From contig DASWEY010000077.1 in NCBI GenBank assembly GCA_036394575.1, positions 136,879 to 200,878 of the forward strand: a stretch of DNA of 64,000 bases. Direction: 5' to 3'. Shown here piece by piece: positions 25,297 to 33,081 of the stretch. The DNA is from UKL13-2 sp036394575 (GTDB lineage Bacteria > Pseudomonadota > Gammaproteobacteria > Burkholderiales > Usitatibacteraceae). The notes under the pieces were generated by a model. The model did no database searches and had not been told where the DNA came from. It saw nothing but the letters and a program-made list of their open reading frames with translations. Within the stretch, counting starts at the first letter, position 1. Each line of letters begins with the position of its first letter. The translations under genes were made by a program, and so were the position numbers.

Positions 25297-25884
25297 ATGC
25301 GTGACTATCACCCTCTCTCCGCGCAACGTCTGAGCGGCACGGTTTCGATATCGCAGCCCGCGGCGCCGTCCAAAGTCACGCTGGAATCGCCGGCAAGTGA
25401 GGTCATGACCGACCTGAATAAAGTGAACGCCGCTTGCATCAAGCCGCACACCACCATGGAAGCGGCCAACAACTATATGGTGCAGCGCGGCGTGCGCCTG
25501 CTGCTGGTGCTGAATCCCGGTGGCAGCCTGGCGGGGCTGATTACCTCGACCGATATCCTGGGCGATAAGCCGCTGCGCTTCATCCAGGACCGGCAGGTCA
25601 AGCATAGCGAAATTCTGGTGTCGGACGTCATGACGCCGCTTGATCGCCTCGAGGCCCTTCCGCTGGACGAGGTCGCGCGCGCCAATGTGGGGCACATCAT
25701 CGCCAGCCTGCGCGATACCGGGCGTCAGCATACCCTGGTAACCAGCCAGGATGCCCAGGGCCAGACCATCGTCTGCGGTATTTTTTCGCGTTCGCAAATC
25801 GAAAAGCAGGTCGGTGCACCGATCGAGGTTTCCGAAGTGGCCAAGACTTTTGCCGAGATTGAGGCAACGCTGGTGGCTGATTAG
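25297..25884 (+). CDS. CBS-domain pair protein
   Basis: A 195-residue stand-alone CBS-domain protein, a class that usually binds adenine nucleotides and acts as an energy or signal sensor. First CBS unit about residues 32-95 (VMTDLNKVNAACIKP, then GVRLLLVLNPGGSLAGLITSTDIL), second about 105-185 (VSDVMTPLDRLEALP, then HTLVTSQDAQGQTIVCGIFSRSQI). AAGGAG stands 7 nt before the ATG. No partner gene adjoins it. Confidence 0.88.
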   Translation: MRDYHPLSAQRLSGTVSISQPAAPSKVTLESPASEVMTDLNKVNAACIKPHTTMEAANNYMVQRGVRLLLVLNPGGSLAGLITSTDILGDKPLRFIQDRQVKHSEILVSDVMTPLDRLEALPLDEVARANVGHIIASLRDTGRQHTLVTSQDAQGQTIVCGIFSRSQIEKQVGAPIEVSEVAKTFAEIEATLVAD

Positions 25885-25933
25885 CGTTTGCCGGGCGGCT
25901 GCCGGCTTGTTCGACCGCGCAGACCAGAATACC

Positions 25934-26000
25934 AAACCCTAGCATCGGCGCGACTTTTGGAGCAAAAATGGCTTGGAAGGCGCGCCAATTATAGACATTT
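25934..26000 (-). repeat. 66-bp palindromic element, copy B
   Basis: Inverted copy between the CBS gene and aidB. Left side AAACCCTAGCATCGGCGCG, centre AGCAAAAATGGCTTGGAAGG (the reverse complement of the family centre), right side CGCGCCAATTAT then a diverged end. It begins 50 nt after the CBS stop codon. The rest of the 277-nt gap has no feature I recognise. Confidence 0.7.
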
Positions 26001-26161
26001 GCTGGTACAAACTTCCTTGAGCCCGCGAGGCGCTACTGTTCCGGTCAATGGCGGCAGCGTTCGAGACGCTAACCGGGTTTGAAAGCGGGTTTTTGGCGAT
26101 TGCCACATTTGCAAGTGCGCAGGTTCAGAATGTAGACATTCCGGCCAACGCAGCGACCGCC

Positions 26162-27820
26162 ATGCAGAATTTTTCCACCCACGACGTCACCAACCAGCCG
26201 CCGCCGCTGGAAAACTACAATCTCTATGCCACCGACCGCGCGCTGCAAGAAGCCGTTCAGCGCGACGGCGCGGCCTGGGCCGGCACGGCGCTGCAAACGT
26301 TCGGCGCCACGCTGGGCGAGCCGGCGGTGATGGCGCTGGGCCAACTCGCCAATCGCAACCCACCCGTGTTGTTCACTCACGACCGCTACGGCCGCCGCCG
26401 CGATGAAGTCGAATTTCATCCGGCCTGGCACCAGTTGATGACGCTGGGCGCAGGCGCAGGGCTGCATTCCGCGCCCTGGTCCGAGCCGCGCCCCGGGGCG
26501 CACGTCGCCCGCGCCGCGGCATATCTGCTTTACGGCCAGATCGAGAACGGCACCCAATGTCCGCTCACCATGACCTATGCCGCCGTGCCGGTGCTCACCA
26601 AACAGGCGGCCTCGCTGCCGATGCTCGGCGAAACCTGGCTGCCGCGCATTCTGTCGCGCGAGTACGACCCGCGCTTTGTGCCCATCGAGGCCAAACGCGG
26701 CGCACTCATCGGCATGGGCATGACCGAAAAGCAGGGCGGCTCGGATGTGCGCAGCAACACCACGCGCGCGGTGGCTGAAGGTGTTTCCGGCCCCGGCCGG
26801 CCGTATCGCCTGACGGGCCACAAATGGTTCATGTCGGCGCCCATGTGCGACGCGTTTCTGATGCTGGCAAAGACCGATGCCGGTATCGGCTGCTTCTTCG
26901 TGCCGCGCTTCACACCGGACGGCGCAAAGAACGCACTCGCGCTGCAACGCCTCAAGGACAAGCTCGGCAACAAGTCCAACGCCAGTTCCGAAGTGGAATT
27001 GCAGGGCGCGCTCGGCTGGCTGCTCGGTGAAGAAGGACGCGGCGTGCCGACCATCGTCGAGATGGCCACCTACACCCGCCTCGACTGCGCGCTCGGCAGC
27101 ACCGCGATGATGCGGCAGGCTGTGGCGCAGGCGCTGCATCACGCCAGCCATCGCATGGCATTCGGCAAACGGCTCGTCGAGCAGCCGCTGATGAAAAACG
27201 TGCTGGCGGATTTGGCATTGGAATCGGAATCCGCGACGGCGCTGGTGATGCGCCTGGCGCGCGCCTTCGACGCGCAAACCGATGAAGCCGAAAGCGAACT
27301 GCGCCGCCTGATGACGCCGGCGGTGAAATACTGGCTGTGCAAACGCGGCCCGCCGCTCGTGGCCGAGGCGATGGAAGTGCTGGGCGGCAACGGCTACGTG
27401 GAAGAAAGCGTGATGCCGCGCCTTTACCGCGAAATGCCCCTGAATGGCATCTGGGAAGGTTCCGGCAATGTGATGTGCCTCGATGTGTTGCGTGTCGCCG
27501 CGCGCGGCTCGCGCGCGTTCGACATTTATTTTGCCGAAGTCGAACAGGCGCGCGGCGGCGATGCCAGGCTCGATGCCTTCGTCGATAAACTCAAGCAGCA
27601 ACTCGCCGCGCCGGGCGACCAGGAGCACATCGCCCGGCGTCTCACCGAACATCTCGCGCTGGGCATGCAGGCCGCGCTGCTGGTTCGCCATGCGCCCACC
27701 GCCATCGCCGATGCTTTCTGCGCCTCGCGCATCGACGGAGATTGGGGCGGCGTGTTCGGCACCTTGCCGTCGAATGCACCGGTAGATGAAATCATCGCGC
27801 GCGCGTCGTTGGCGGTGTAG
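26162..27820 (+). CDS. aidB: AidB-type acyl-CoA dehydrogenase homologue
   Basis: Flavoprotein of the AidB branch of acyl-CoA dehydrogenases; E. coli AidB is induced in the adaptive response to alkylation and binds DNA, with weak isovaleryl-CoA dehydrogenase activity. The 552-residue protein follows E. coli AidB end to end: THDVTNQPPPLENYNLY at the start, EFHPAWHQLM, LIGMGMTEKQGGSDVRSNTT, RLKDKLGNKSNASSEVE, EAMEVLGGNGYVEES, WEGSGNVMCLDVLRV. The ATG at 26162 matches the AidB N-terminus although no Shine-Dalgarno is visible. Genes on both sides are unrelated. Confidence 0.95.
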   Translation: MQNFSTHDVTNQPPPLENYNLYATDRALQEAVQRDGAAWAGTALQTFGATLGEPAVMALGQLANRNPPVLFTHDRYGRRRDEVEFHPAWHQLMTLGAGAGLHSAPWSEPRPGAHVARAAAYLLYGQIENGTQCPLTMTYAAVPVLTKQAASLPMLGETWLPRILSREYDPRFVPIEAKRGALIGMGMTEKQGGSDVRSNTTRAVAEGVSGPGRPYRLTGHKWFMSAPMCDAFLMLAKTDAGIGCFFVPRFTPDGAKNALALQRLKDKLGNKSNASSEVELQGALGWLLGEEGRGVPTIVEMATYTRLDCALGSTAMMRQAVAQALHHASHRMAFGKRLVEQPLMKNVLADLALESESATALVMRLARAFDAQTDEAESELRRLMTPAVKYWLCKRGPPLVAEAMEVLGGNGYVEESVMPRLYREMPLNGIWEGSGNVMCLDVLRVAARGSRAFDIYFAEVEQARGGDARLDAFVDKLKQQLAAPGDQEHIARRLTEHLALGMQAALLVRHAPTAIADAFCASRIDGDWGGVFGTLPSNAPVDEIIARASLAV

Positions 27821-27840
27821 GCAATACCGGTAGAAACACA

Positions 27841-27906
27841 AAACGCCAGCATCGGCGCGCTTTTCCAGGCATTTTTGCCTTGAAAGCCGCGCCGATGCTG
27901 GAGTTT
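27841..27906 (+). repeat. 66-bp palindromic element, copy C (best preserved)
   Basis: Exactly 66 bp between the convergent aidB and tetR genes, starting 20 nt after the aidB stop. Arms AAACGCCAGCATCGGCGCG and CGCGCCGATGCTGGAGTTT are almost perfectly complementary, and the centre AGGCATTTTTGCCT forms an inner hairpin, so the whole unit folds into one long stem-loop. Because it lies at the 3' ends of two convergent genes it may also end transcription. Confidence 0.9.
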
Positions 27907-27940
27907 AATTTTTATAGCCAGTACAGGTTCCTGCCGACGA

Positions 27941-28525
27941 CTACATCAGCGACGTCGTCACCGCGTCCAGGATCTCCGTGGACAGCGCGGTATCGTCCAC
28001 CGCCCGCGCCAGCACCATGGCGCCGATCATGCTCGCATAGGTGGCCAACGCTTTTTTGCGCTTCGCGGCCTTGGTCCGCCCGGGTGCCAGGGCGGACATT
28101 TCTTCCAGCAAGTCGCGGATTCCGGCCGTGACCTTGCGCCGCACCGCCCGGCTCTGGCGCGAGGCATCGGCCCCCAGCGCGGCGATTGCGCAACCGTGGC
28201 CGACATCGTCGCGATGCGCGATCGAAAGATAGCCTTCGACAATGGCCTTCAGCGCGGCGCCGTCGCCGGCCCTTTTTTTCTTTTTCGCCTCGTCCGCCCA
28301 TTCACTGGTTAAGGCCAGGGCCGTGTCGCCCGCGCGCGCCATCACCTGGGCGATCAGGTCCTCCTTGGACTTGAAGTGGCCGTAAAAACCGCCGTGGGTG
28401 AGCCCCGCGCCCTTCATCAGATCGGCCACGCCGATGCCGTCGAAGCCGCGCTCGCGGAACAGCTTGCCCGCGGTATCGATGATGCGCGCGCGGTTGGCCG
28501 CCATTTGCTCTCTGCTGACTTTCAT
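27941..28525 (-). CDS. TetR/AcrR-family transcriptional regulator
   Basis: A 194-residue repressor with an N-terminal TetR HTH (about 12-58: NRARIIDTAGKLFRERGFDG, GVADLMKGAGLTHGGFYGHF, KSKEDLIAQV) and a helical ligand-binding half (GHGCAIAALGADASRQS, then VRRKVTAGIRDLLEEM), the pattern of the YxaF/AcrR-like group. It is divergent from a short-chain dehydrogenase across 168 nt with two near-palindromic sites, so it probably represses that gene and itself. Confidence 0.92.
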   Translation of the reverse strand: MKVSREQMAANRARIIDTAGKLFRERGFDGIGVADLMKGAGLTHGGFYGHFKSKEDLIAQVMARAGDTALALTSEWADEAKKKKRAGDGAALKAIVEGYLSIAHRDDVGHGCAIAALGADASRQSRAVRRKVTAGIRDLLEEMSALAPGRTKAAKRKKALATYASMIGAMVLARAVDDTALSTEILDAVTTSLM

Positions 28526-28573
28526 CGCCTGCTCCTTTCAAATTCCGGAAATAACGATTCTGCGAAATTGTGC

Positions 28574-28624
28574 TTGACATTATAAATGATAATCATCATA
28601 TAATTCAATCATGATGATCGTCAT
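28574..28624 (+). promoter_or_regulatory. SDR promoter with two operator-like sites
   Basis: TTGACA (28574-28579) and TATAAT (28599-28604) stand 19 nt apart, a little wide. Two 14-bp near-palindromes of the form ATGATRATYRTCAT lie at 28586-28599 (inside the promoter) and 28611-28624, 25 bp centre to centre. They are good candidates for the divergent TetR repressor's operators. The first one also resembles a Fur box core (AATGATAATCATC), so iron control is an alternative. Confidence 0.6.
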
Positions 28625-28693
28625 TAAACAGGAACCGTGGCGATCGCTGCCCCCGATGTTTCTTTCCATACAACCCAAGCCAGGAGAATCGAT

Positions 28694-29509
28694 ATGTCCA
28701 CCCCATCCAAACAAGGCGTCGCCCTCATTACCGGCGCTTCCACCGGCATCGGTGCCACCTATGCCAAACGCCTCGCTGCCCGCGGCCACGATCTGCTGAT
28801 CGTCGCCCGCGACCAGGCGCGCCTCGAAACCGTCGCCACTGCGCTTCGCAAGCAATACGGCGTCGCCGTCGAGGTGCTGAAAGCCGACCTGACCAGCAAA
28901 GCCGATCTGCAAAAAGTAGAGAAACGCCTGCGCAGCGATACCAATATCAGCGTGCTGGTCAACAACGCCGGCATCGCCGTCGAGGGCACCCTGCTCGGCG
29001 CCGACCCGGACAAACTCGAGACCATGATCGATATCAACATCACTGCGGTGATGCGCCTGGCCGTCGCCGCCGCCGACAGTTTTGTGGCGCGCAAAAAAGG
29101 CACCATCATCAATATCGCCTCGGTGCTGGCGCTGGCGCCGGAAATGTTCAACGGCAGCTACAGCGGCACCAAGGCCTATGTGCTCAACCTCTCGCAAGCC
29201 CTGCAAAAAGAAACCGCCGCGCATGGCGTGATCGTGCAAGCGGTGTTGCCGGGCGCCACCCGCACCGAGATCTGGGAACGCGCCGGCATCGACCTGGACA
29301 AATTCCCCGCGGAAATGGTGATGCACGTCGACGAATTGGTCGATGCCGCCCTGGCCGGCCTGGATATGGGCGAAACCGTCACCCTCCCCACCCTGCCCGA
29401 TGCCGGCGAATGGCAGGCCTACAACAATCTGCGCCTGGCGATGGCGCCGAAGCTCTCGCTGCAGCATGCGGCCAAGCGTTACGGCGTGAAGCAGGTGTTG
29501 GCGGCATAA
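28694..29509 (+). CDS. Short-chain dehydrogenase/reductase
   Basis: A 271-residue NAD(P)-dependent SDR of the classical type. Cofactor motif TGASTGIG at residues 13-20, NNAG in LVNNAGIAVEG, catalytic Ser and YxxxK in SVLALAPEMFNGSYSGTK. I choose the ATG at 28694 because AGGAGAATCG precedes it at good distance; an upstream in-frame ATG at 28637 would read through the operator region. Substrate unknown; control by the divergent TetR regulator is likely. Confidence 0.9.
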   Translation: MSTPSKQGVALITGASTGIGATYAKRLAARGHDLLIVARDQARLETVATALRKQYGVAVEVLKADLTSKADLQKVEKRLRSDTNISVLVNNAGIAVEGTLLGADPDKLETMIDINITAVMRLAVAAADSFVARKKGTIINIASVLALAPEMFNGSYSGTKAYVLNLSQALQKETAAHGVIVQAVLPGATRTEIWERAGIDLDKFPAEMVMHVDELVDAALAGLDMGETVTLPTLPDAGEWQAYNNLRLAMAPKLSLQHAAKRYGVKQVLAA

Positions 29510-29525
29510 AGGCATTCAGAAACAC

Positions 29526-29591
29526 AAACTCCAGCATTGGCGGGCTTCTCCGGGCATTTTTGTTCTGAAAGCCGCACCAATGCTGGAGTTT
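29526..29591 (+). repeat. 66-bp palindromic element, copy D
   Basis: Exactly 66 bp, 16 nt after the SDR stop codon. Arms AAACTCCAGCATTGGCGGG and CGCACCAATGCTGGAGTTT; centre CGGGCATTTTTGTTCTGAAAG. Second best preserved copy. Confidence 0.88.
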
Positions 29592-29627
29592 CATTTTCAG
29601 CAATCCCATCGCGCGAATTTCCGGCCG

Positions 29628-29665
29628 TTTAAGAACGTTTAAGCGCTTCTTAAGCACCGCTTAAG
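29628..29665 (+). promoter_or_regulatory. PmrA/QseB-type response-regulator box
   Basis: Four phased half-sites: TTTAAG (29628), TTTAAG (29638), CTTAAG (29649), CTTAAG (29660). The last three are separated by exactly 5 nt each (11-bp period); CTTAAG-CACCG-CTTAAG is a perfect match to the published PmrA/BasR box YTTAAK-N5-YTTAAK. It lies 130 nt upstream of the 714-residue protein gene. No pmrAB-like genes are in the window; the regulator is inferred. Confidence 0.65.
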
Positions 29666-29794
29666 TACTGAAGCCTGGCCGCCGGTCCACAGTGCCGCCA
29701 TCGACTGTTGTGAATACGGTTGTGCGGCGGATATCCCTCCGGCCGCTGGCGTTCGGGACCTCAAGGGTCCGCATTTTCAGTCAAGGAGATTCGC

Positions 29795-31939
29795 ATGGCA
29801 CATACCGAAACCAAGCTATCGGGACATCAGCCCGATATGGTCAAACTCACCGCCATCCAGGCCGAGCGCCTGGGCGCGTTGAACGATGTATCCCCCAAGG
29901 AGCTGACCGGCCTGACGGTGCAGCAGATCAGCGACAAGTTCCGCTTTCGCATCGATCCCATGCTGCTGTTCTTTCGCAAGATCTGCGGCAAAGTGGTCAA
30001 GAAGGATCCCGTCACCGGCATCGAATATCCGGTGGCCTATGCGACCGTGCAGGTGGAAGATACCGACTGTTCCTTCCTCGGCTATTTCCCGGCGTCCTCA
30101 AAATATTCCTGGTACTTCCCCTTCAAATGCCGGCGCGAAGTCATCGCCACCGTGAAGACCGACAAATGCGGCAATTTCTGCGTGTACGTGCCGCGCTGGG
30201 ATATCGACTGGATCATCAAATGGCGCAAGGAGCGGCTCTGCTTCCCGGTGATTTTCGAACGTCCCTCCCTGGCCGATATCATCGACGAACTGATTCCGCG
30301 CGAGGTTCCGCCGTTCCCCTTCCCGCCCGGCCCGGGACCCGATCCGGGGCCATTGCTGCGCCATGATCGCGGCCAACTGCTCACGAAGGTCGAACAACAG
30401 CTGGGACGCGACACCGCGCGCAAGCTCGGCGTGGCGCTCAGCCGTCTGTCGTTCGGCGCCAACACCGTCGATGCGATGGAAATACTGCAGGACGATGCCT
30501 TCGACGCCGCCCTGCCTCCGCCCCTGCCCGGCGAATTCCGCATGGTCGATCACAGTGTTGCCGCCGGCAAGAAAGCCGCCGCATCCGCACTGTCGATGGA
30601 CGGCGTGCGCGCCAGCATCGGTTCGCGCCTGAAGGTGGATGTCGAGACGCTGGCCGATTTCGACTTGCGCCAGTTCATCGGTCCGTTCCGTCGCTGCATC
30701 GATGTGTTCGTGCCGGAATGGGTGCCGATCTTCGACATTCCCGACATCACCTTCCGCGTGACGCAGGATGTCGACGGCGACGGTGTTGAAGAAACGATTT
30801 ATTCGGAAGGCTTCTTCAAGGTGCGCTGGGATGCGGGTGCCCTGCCCCCGGTCAAACTGGTCGCCTCGCCGATTGCCATCTCGATTCCCGAGTGCGGCGA
30901 AATCATCGACATCCCCTGCGGCAATGTGCCCGCCATCTACCGCGCCGGTCGCATGCCGGTGCGCGGCGATATCACCATGTACGACCCCGTCGCCGGCTAC
31001 GCGGTGCGCCCCGATCGCCCGCACCCCTCCGGCAACCCCGTCGACCCTTTGCCCAATCCGCCTGCCCAGTCGCCGTTCTATGGCGTGGTGCCGGTTTACG
31101 GCTGCGTGGACGTCGGCACCAAGGCCACCCAGTATCGCCTGCTCGACAGCTTCAACGGCGGGCCCTTCCTGCCGGTGCTCAATCAATCCTGGTGGGTGAC
31201 GCGGCTGAATCCCGGCGGCATCTTGACGCAGTACTACCACGTGGTGCCCGCCGCCGGCGGCTGGTACGACATCGTCATTCCGAAAGGCGCTAACCCGAAC
31301 GACTGGGAGCCGGAGAAGCTGGTGCTCGACTGGAATACCTACCAGTTCGGCAATGGCAAACATGTGCTCAAGATCGAGTTGGGTATTGCCGGCGTGCCGC
31401 TGGCACCGCAGCCGGCCACGGATACGGTCGCATTCCATGTCGACAACTCGTACCCGACCACCACGTTCCAGGTGGAGTATCGCAAGAATGGCGTGGGGCC
31501 CTTCCACCCGCTGACCTTCCCCTGCCCGGTGGTCAATCGAGGCGCGGTACCGCAGGACCTCGAGTTCCGCGTCACCTTCACCGCATCCGCAAACCATTTG
31601 CGCGATGTGACCATGGGGGGCAGCGGTTGCGGCGGCGGCGAGATCAGCTACGTCTCCGGCGCACCCGCCGGCTGGTTTCCGGCGCCGGTGCCCAACCCGA
31701 CCAGTGTCGCCCATTGGCACGAAACGCCGGGCGACAACTCGGTGGCCATCACCGCCTTCTTCAACCTCGATGCCGGCGCCTTGCAGGGCACCTACTCCTT
31801 CGGTGCCTGGGCGGCCAGCCGCGCCTTCAACCCGGCCGGCGGCGATACCGGCCATCTGCAAGTGCCGATGTATGAATACAACCCGTCCGATATCCACACC
31901 ACGCCGAGTTTCGCCTTCTCAGTGATCAACGCGGATTAG
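29795..31939 (+). CDS. Unknown 714-residue protein with beta-sandwich-like segments
   Basis: I do not recognise a named family. No signal peptide or membrane helix is visible. The N-terminal part (about 50-170) is Cys- and Trp-rich and resembles a carboxypeptidase-regulatory-like beta domain (ICGKVVKKDPVTGIEYPVA, TVKTDKCGNFCVYVPRWDID). A Pro/Gly linker (PFPFPPGPGPDPGP) follows near residue 185. The middle has FRVTQDVDGDGVEETIYSEG and the C-terminal part more Ig-like strands (DTVAFHVDNSYPTTTFQVEY). AAGGAG stands 6 nt before the ATG at 29795. Codon use is GC-rich like the host. It heads a short plus-strand cluster behind a PmrA-type box. Confidence 0.85.
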   Translation: MAHTETKLSGHQPDMVKLTAIQAERLGALNDVSPKELTGLTVQQISDKFRFRIDPMLLFFRKICGKVVKKDPVTGIEYPVAYATVQVEDTDCSFLGYFPASSKYSWYFPFKCRREVIATVKTDKCGNFCVYVPRWDIDWIIKWRKERLCFPVIFERPSLADIIDELIPREVPPFPFPPGPGPDPGPLLRHDRGQLLTKVEQQLGRDTARKLGVALSRLSFGANTVDAMEILQDDAFDAALPPPLPGEFRMVDHSVAAGKKAAASALSMDGVRASIGSRLKVDVETLADFDLRQFIGPFRRCIDVFVPEWVPIFDIPDITFRVTQDVDGDGVEETIYSEGFFKVRWDAGALPPVKLVASPIAISIPECGEIIDIPCGNVPAIYRAGRMPVRGDITMYDPVAGYAVRPDRPHPSGNPVDPLPNPPAQSPFYGVVPVYGCVDVGTKATQYRLLDSFNGGPFLPVLNQSWWVTRLNPGGILTQYYHVVPAAGGWYDIVIPKGANPNDWEPEKLVLDWNTYQFGNGKHVLKIELGIAGVPLAPQPATDTVAFHVDNSYPTTTFQVEYRKNGVGPFHPLTFPCPVVNRGAVPQDLEFRVTFTASANHLRDVTMGGSGCGGGEISYVSGAPAGWFPAPVPNPTSVAHWHETPGDNSVAITAFFNLDAGALQGTYSFGAWAASRAFNPAGGDTGHLQVPMYEYNPSDIHTTPSFAFSVINAD

Positions 31940-31969
31940 GTCGTACGACAACACATCGAAGGAGTCGGC

Positions 31970-32317
31970 GTGCGGGGAGTGCATCCTGTTCCCCGCACGC
32001 CGGAAAAATTCATGAGCGACTGGGCACCCTGGTTTCGATTCCTGCTCGCCATCCTGGCGACCTGGCGCCTCGTGCGCCTCGTCGCGCGGGAAGATGGGCC
32101 GTTCGATGCGATCGTCAAATTGCGTCAGCATGCCGGCACCGGTTTTATCGGGCAACTGATGGATTGCCCCTATTGCCTCAGTCTGTGGATCGCCGCGCCG
32201 CCAGCACTGACGCTAGCCGACTCGATCGCGGCATGGGCAATCGCCTGGCTCGCCATTTCGGGCGGCGCCGCCTTTCTCGAAAACCTGCTGGAGCGTCGAT
32301 CCACGCCTTCGCCGTAA
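31970..32317 (+). CDS. DUF1360-family membrane protein
   Basis: A 115-residue protein of unknown function. Family features are the first hydrophobic helix FRFLLAILATWRLVRLV, the REDGPFDAIVKLR segment and the metal-like CPYCLSLW motif followed by two more hydrophobic stretches. A GTG start at 31970 has AAGGAG 5 nt upstream and gives the typical DUF1360 length; an ATG at 32012 is an alternative but lacks a ribosome site. It is 30 nt after the 714-residue gene and 32 nt before the CCGQ gene. Confidence 0.82.
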   Translation: MRGVHPVPRTPEKFMSDWAPWFRFLLAILATWRLVRLVAREDGPFDAIVKLRQHAGTGFIGQLMDCPYCLSLWIAAPPALTLADSIAAWAIAWLAISGGAAFLENLLERRSTPSP

Positions 32318-32349
32318 GGCCCCTACGTCCTCACCCAAGGAGAATCGTC

Positions 32350-32676
32350 ATGTCATGTTGCGGACAAAAACGCATCGCCGCTTCAGCAACCTCCGCCGCC
32401 ATGAGGACCAATGGGACCAATGCCGACAGACCGGCCACCCATTCACCCGCGCCGGCAAAACTTCAGCAAGTCACGGTGAGCATTGAACGTTCAAGCCCTC
32501 TCGCGGCGCGCCACGTGCTGCGTTATACCGGGCTATTTCCGCTGTCGCTGCGCGGACCGCAAAGCGGACGCGTTTATTATTTTTCCGCCACCGGGAACAC
32601 GGCAGCTGTTGATGAAGGGGATGTCGACGCCCTGCTACGCACGCAGTTGTTTGTGCGCGACGCGGTCAATTCGTAA
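32350..32676 (+). CDS. Small CCGQ-motif protein of unknown function
   Basis: A 108-residue protein starting MSCCGQKR, with a Ser/Thr/Ala-rich middle and a conserved-looking C-terminal half (LRYTGLFPLSLRGPQSGRVYYFSATGN is the core; quoted parts RYTGLFPLSLRGP and SGRVYYF). AAGGAG precedes the ATG at 32350. The SGRVYYF core recurs in the gene fragment at 35272, showing this family was once present twice here. I cannot assign a function; the double Cys near the start suggests metal or disulfide chemistry. Confidence 0.75.
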   Translation: MSCCGQKRIAASATSAAMRTNGTNADRPATHSPAPAKLQQVTVSIERSSPLAARHVLRYTGLFPLSLRGPQSGRVYYFSATGNTAAVDEGDVDALLRTQLFVRDAVNS

Positions 32677-33081
32677 CGCGAAGAAAACCCGTCTTCGCCA
32701 AGCCGGGTAGATCGGCAAACTCAAGCATTGGTGCGCCTTCCCGAGCATTTTTGGCCCGGAATGCGCACCAATGCTGGGGTTTCCATTTTTGCTTGCAAGG
32801 CAATCCGGCCTGCGTTCCTTCTGTCCGTATTACTAATTTCGGCACCGCCCGTCGCCATGCGGCAACAGGCCACTCCCACCCCCGCGCAGGTTCCCCGCTG
32901 TCCGGTACCAATTTATTCACGTAATAACAGGGCATTACGCGCACCGGCGTGCTGGCCGCGCCGGTATGGTTGATGGCCATATTTCTGGCCCGACGGTTGC
33001 AGATAACTTGGGGTTGCAGCACGCAAATGCGCTTTCGCGTGCGGTTTTTTCCCGATCCAAATTCACAACCAAGGGGGAACC
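32677..33081. other. 405-nt gap; repeat copy E, then unassigned sequence
   Basis: The gap holds copy E of the 66-bp element (32717-32782) and then about 300 nt in which I find no gene. A weak 6-bp inverted repeat CGTAAT/ATTACG (near 32920-32940) and an AAGGGGGAACC ribosome site just before 33082 are the only points of note. The promoter of the downstream membrane-protein/VWA pair is expected here. Confidence 0.5.
32717..32782 (+). repeat. 66-bp palindromic element, copy E
   Basis: Exactly 66 bp, 40 nt after the CCGQ gene. Arms AAACTCAAGCATTGGTGCG and CGCACCAATGCTGGGGTTT; the inner arms differ from copy C but keep pairing (compensating changes GGTGCG/CGCACC), which argues that the hairpin itself is maintained. 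Confidence 0.86.

Noticed and set aside
26069..27841. A 590-codon minus-strand frame opposite aidB, and similar long frames at 3601-4977, 10261-11628, 30098-31897 and 61868-63970.
   Set aside because: They mirror clear genes on the other strand, have no family motifs and are His/Arg/Gly-rich as expected of antisense frames in GC-rich DNA.
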